A stretch of 64,000 nucleotides of DNA, from the NCBI GenBank assembly GCA_037501455.1, contig CM074861.1:94217001-94281000 (forward strand), read 5' to 3'. Shown here one piece after another: positions 60,629 to 64,000 of this stretch; within the stretch, counting starts at the first letter, position 1; every line of letters begins with the position of its first letter. The notes below the pieces were generated by a model, which saw only the letters and a program-made list of their open reading frames with translations, was not told the DNA's origin and ran no database searches. The DNA comes from Lantana camara (Eukaryota > Streptophyta > Magnoliopsida > Lamiales > Verbenaceae). The translations under genes were made by a program, and so were the position numbers.

Positions 60629-60771
60629 ATTCTATGTTTTAGGAAGACTGTCACCATTAATTGAATAAATTTTATTTTACGTCCAACTCTAAATATAATT
60701 AATAATAGAAAGAAGAAAACAAACTCACTCTCAATTGCAAAAGGGAAATTCTTCCCTAGACCGGGTGTTGG

Positions 60772-61130
60772 CACTGTAATAGCCCAAAGACCCGCCGTTC
60801 GATATTGTCCGTTTTGGCCAAGGGTAGACCGCGTTCGATATTGTCCGTTTTGGCCAAGGGTAGACCGGACCATTCGATATTGTCCGCTTTGGCCACTGTA
60901 ATAGCCCAAAGACCCACCGTTCGATATTGTCCGTTTTGGCCAAGGGTAGACTGGACCATTCGATATTGTCCGCTTTGGCCAAGGGTAGACCCCAAACGCT
61001 TCACGGTTTTACATTTCGAGTCACTAATATAACCCAGTGCACCCAAGGTAGACCCCAAGCGCCTCACGGGCCACTGGTATAACCCAGTGCACCCAAAAGG
61101 CGTCTACTCAGGGAAAAGGGATCCTGATGG
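60772..61130 (+). repeat. TRIM-like LTR segment with tandem GATATTGTCCG units
   Basis: TGTAATAGCCCAAAGACCC occurs at about 60775 and 60897. Five TTCGATATTGTCCG.TTTGGCC units lie near 60797, 60833, 60871, 60919 and 60958. Two ATAACCCAGTGCACCCAA units follow (about 61029 and 61079). The TGTAA..GCCCA…GATATTGTCCG string is typical of a plant TRIM family. Confidence 0.6.
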
Positions 61131-63991
61131 GCGTCGAGACCACCAATAATAAATCCCAAATATTGCACACGATTAAATTGTAAAATAGTGGCAACGGGTA
61201 TCGATCCACGGGGATTGGACGAGTTTGTACTCTTTTAATATGCCAAGGAAGTAAAACGAACAATTAAAATAGGGGGATTTGTCAAGTTTTAGATTAAACT
61301 AATAAAAATTTAACTTAAAATAAACGATTAAACTGGCAAGAACGAGAAGTAAAATTAGATTAAACCTGGACAAATTCAATAGATGACAGATAGCTGGGAT
61401 TTTCCTACGCATGCATCAGACTATGATCACGGACAGGGTGATTAATTCCTCGTTAGGCTAGCTATAGTTACCAGTTACCTTAGGCTCCCTCGTTTCTTCT
61501 TACTGTTTATAACGACTAAAAGAAACTCCTAATAATCGTTGTCTAATTAACCAATAACCTTAGCAGAAACTCCTTTTAAGATTCAATTGGGCAATTGCAT
61601 TACACCCTAAAGAAACACTAACCCTAACCGACTAAGTAGAAACTCCTACTTCGCCTAATTAGACCGTAATATCCCACAACACAAAATCAGCCGAACTTAA
61701 CAACCTAGTGTTGATTGCCACTTCGTTAATTGCTCGGCTAGACTCCACCAAACAAATTAACTAGCTGTATGTGTGTTAATAATTCTAAGATTCGTGCACT
61801 AATCAAAGAATAAACCAACACCCAATGACATGAAACCGGAAATAAAACGGATAACTTGAATTAATCAATAAACGAAGTAGTCTCACAAAACCTAATGCAT
61901 ACTAGGAAAATCCCGACAAAGACGAAACTAGAAAATTACTAACAAAGGAAATTAACAAAGTCAAAAGAGTAAACTAGAGGAAAGGGATGGATTCCTTCTC
62001 TCTCATATGAAAAGTGTGTCCCTTCAATCTCGGTTCTTCTCCTTTTATGTAGTGCTAAGACTTGAATTCTTCCCCCACTCTTCCTCCATGATCTGCCATC
62101 ATAAAAGCCATGTTCTCCACACGTTTTGTCCAAGTTACTACCCGAAAAACGGGTCAGGGTTCCTGACCGTGACCTCAGGCAAGCTTCTTCACTATCTCTC
62201 CACATTAAACGCCCACTAACTCTTCATCAAACACCGTCATTACTCCAAGAACGTGCATCCCCCTCCTTTAACGTACGTAACTCTTTGTTTGAGCTTTTGA
62301 ATTCCAAATTTATGGCCTTCAATTGCATTTGTTCTCCAATTAATCCCAAAAGAAGGTGGATGACCTCTAATTTCATGCAAGTCGCAATTTCCTACAAAGA
62401 AACATTAAACCAATTAATAGACCACTATTAAACCAAATCATGGAATAAAATATCACAATTGTAGGCTCAGTAATTGGTAAAGAAATGACTTATCAAATCC
62501 CCCCACACTTAGGCAATGCTTGCCCTCAAGCATAAACTAAGATCAAAGATAATAGAGAAATTTGACTCTATTCAATGAAAACACGAAATGGGCAATGTAA
62601 ACTAGGAATGACAGCAAAATTTTTGCCCTACACTACCAAACATTGAACCAAATGCAATGAGAGTCTCACATAAGAAAACACAAAACCCGGTCACCATCTT
62701 AAGCACATGCATGATTTGCCAAAGTTGAATTTAAACCATTTAATCCTAGAAATCATATTCAACTTATTAGATGAAGGGTATGCACAAGGAAGTTTCAAAT
62801 GGAAACAGTAGTTGTGGGGAATTCGGGATATTCGCAATTAAAATTATATAAGGAACTTAGCTAGGATTGCTTGAATTGTCATTGGCCTTTTGACGCGAAC
62901 GCAAACATTTGTGATGAATGCCATCCGGTTACTCAACCATTCACAACCTCAAGTGGCTTTGCCTTACTCATAATTACCCGTTTTATTGTGATAAATCACT
63001 TATTTAGTTGGGTAATTAGTGGAGTATTCATAAATTGCCTCACTCGTCGAGATTATTTGGGACCGTTTGACGCGAGTACAAACATTTGTGATGAATGTCA
63101 CCCGGTTACTAAGCCCCATTTAATCATTTCAACAGATTTTTGGCGCTGCACATAATAGATCATACCACGCAATTTCCAAGCTTAAATTAAATCCCTAGCT
63201 CCACCACAATTTCCCAATAAACAAGTGAAAATTCAAGTGCATATCAAATTCAACTTCTAAGCTTCATAAGTTTCTATTCAAGAATGGTGTCATTTTAATC
63301 ACACAATTTAATGTTCTATCCTTTAAAAACCAAGCACGCTATTTCCAAAAATGTGAGAATATCACCAACACTTAGCCAATATTTAGCATACAAGACTCAA
63401 CCATGCTTCATATCCTTTTAAAATTAATTCATCATTGCCTAAATCATAATAATTCATCAAATAAGAATCAAATTACGCCACATCGTATCTCCTAATCATA
63501 CATAGAAGGCAGCACAGCACCATTCACAGCCATAACACGTACATACAGCAGCAAATTCGCATATTATCAGCCCATTATCAGCACTAAAATGCCTCAAAAT
63601 CATGCAAAAATGCAAAAAATTTCTCATATAGCCCTAATACACCCCCCCGCACTTAAAGCACATGTTGTCCGCAACATAAAGTAAGTCAAAAATGAAAAAT
63701 AGAGGACTTTCCTGAACCCGGGGGGTGGGAGACGAGAGTCAGACTCGAAGAATCGTGACTATGATCACGGATAGCCTCCCATCAGTAGAATTCTGCCAGC
63801 TTCTTCAATTTTGCTCTGACTGTGCGTTGGCCTTGATTGTTGTGAGAGGTTTCAGGCCCCTGGAGTCTGTTCCTGCTGTGGGAGACTTGATGGCAGCGGT
63901 TGTTTGGCCGGAGAATCATCCCGTTACCCATGGTGGTCTTAGTGTTGGTCGTTCTTGCAATTGGAGTTTGGTGGCTGAGAAGGAAAGATGA
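61131..63991. other. Gene-free, probably LTR-retrotransposon-derived DNA
   Basis: No supported gene. Stock strings of plant gypsy non-coding regions are present: ACGGGTATCGATCCACGGGG (about 61195), repeated AGAAACTCCT(A/T) (about 61500-61650), CCCCCCACACTTAGGCAATG (about 62500) and TTGCCCTCAAGC. A 50-bp motif TTTGACGCGA…AACATTTGTGATGAATG occurs twice (about 62889 and 63067). The short open frame at 63725-63991 has no recognisable motif. Confidence 0.5.
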
Positions 63992-64000
63992 ACTTGCAAT

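Noticed and set aside
63725..63991. 88-aa frame at the window end
   Set aside because: No recognisable motif and it sits in retrotransposon-like DNA; may be part of an element continuing beyond the window.

Overview
This is nuclear DNA of a flowering plant. Introns are GT-AG with AT-rich interiors, intergenic DNA is AT-rich and full of transposable elements, and the genes belong to plant families: plant-type PDR/ABCG full-size transporters, a TPS-a terpene synthase, Tekay/Del-type Ty3/gypsy chromoviruses and a MULE carrying a Ulp1 protease. The transporter N-termini read like the PDR1 group of asterids/Lamiales. That taxonomic guess is inference only.

Layout: (1) 52-426, last exon of a POLAR-like gene. 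(2) 2959-9035, a very young gag-only Tekay-type retrotransposon with two 2,173-bp LTRs and AAATT target duplications. (3) 11032-16962 and 20395-26485, two intact tandem PDR-type ABC transporter genes (18 and 17 exons; 1436 and 1442 aa by my exon model), duplicated together with about 1 kb of promoter. (4) 27055-29109, a MITE and a 1.3-kb non-autonomous hAT element, both with 8-bp target duplications. (5) 32098-29613 (minus), an intact six-exon sesquiterpene synthase gene (555 aa). (6) 33.0-35.4 kb, decayed repeats and a TRIM remnant. (7) 36229-41960, a Ulp1-bearing MULE: a + strand DUF1985-like/Ulp1 gene and a - strand MULE transposase/SWIM gene converge on a 1.75-kb imperfect palindrome built of 42-bp minisatellite units. 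(8) 42214-56786, an old reverse-oriented solo LTR of the first retrotransposon family, split by a 12-kb Tekay-type element (43578-55594, CTAAA duplications) whose gag-pol frame holds six stop codons and no frameshift. (9) 57729-63991, a gypsy solo LTR (AGTAT duplications), a tRNA-type SINE with 11-bp duplications, a TIR element, a TRIM-like tandem-repeat block and gene-free retrotransposon-derived DNA.

Functionally, the cytosolic sesquiterpene synthase lies 3.1 kb from, and convergent with, a pair of PDR1-like exporters, a family known to move terpenoids. A small terpenoid production/export neighbourhood is therefore plausible but unproven. The most unusual structures are the palindromic minisatellite between the MULE's convergent genes, and arrays of hairpins with co-varying arms inside both Tekay-type families.
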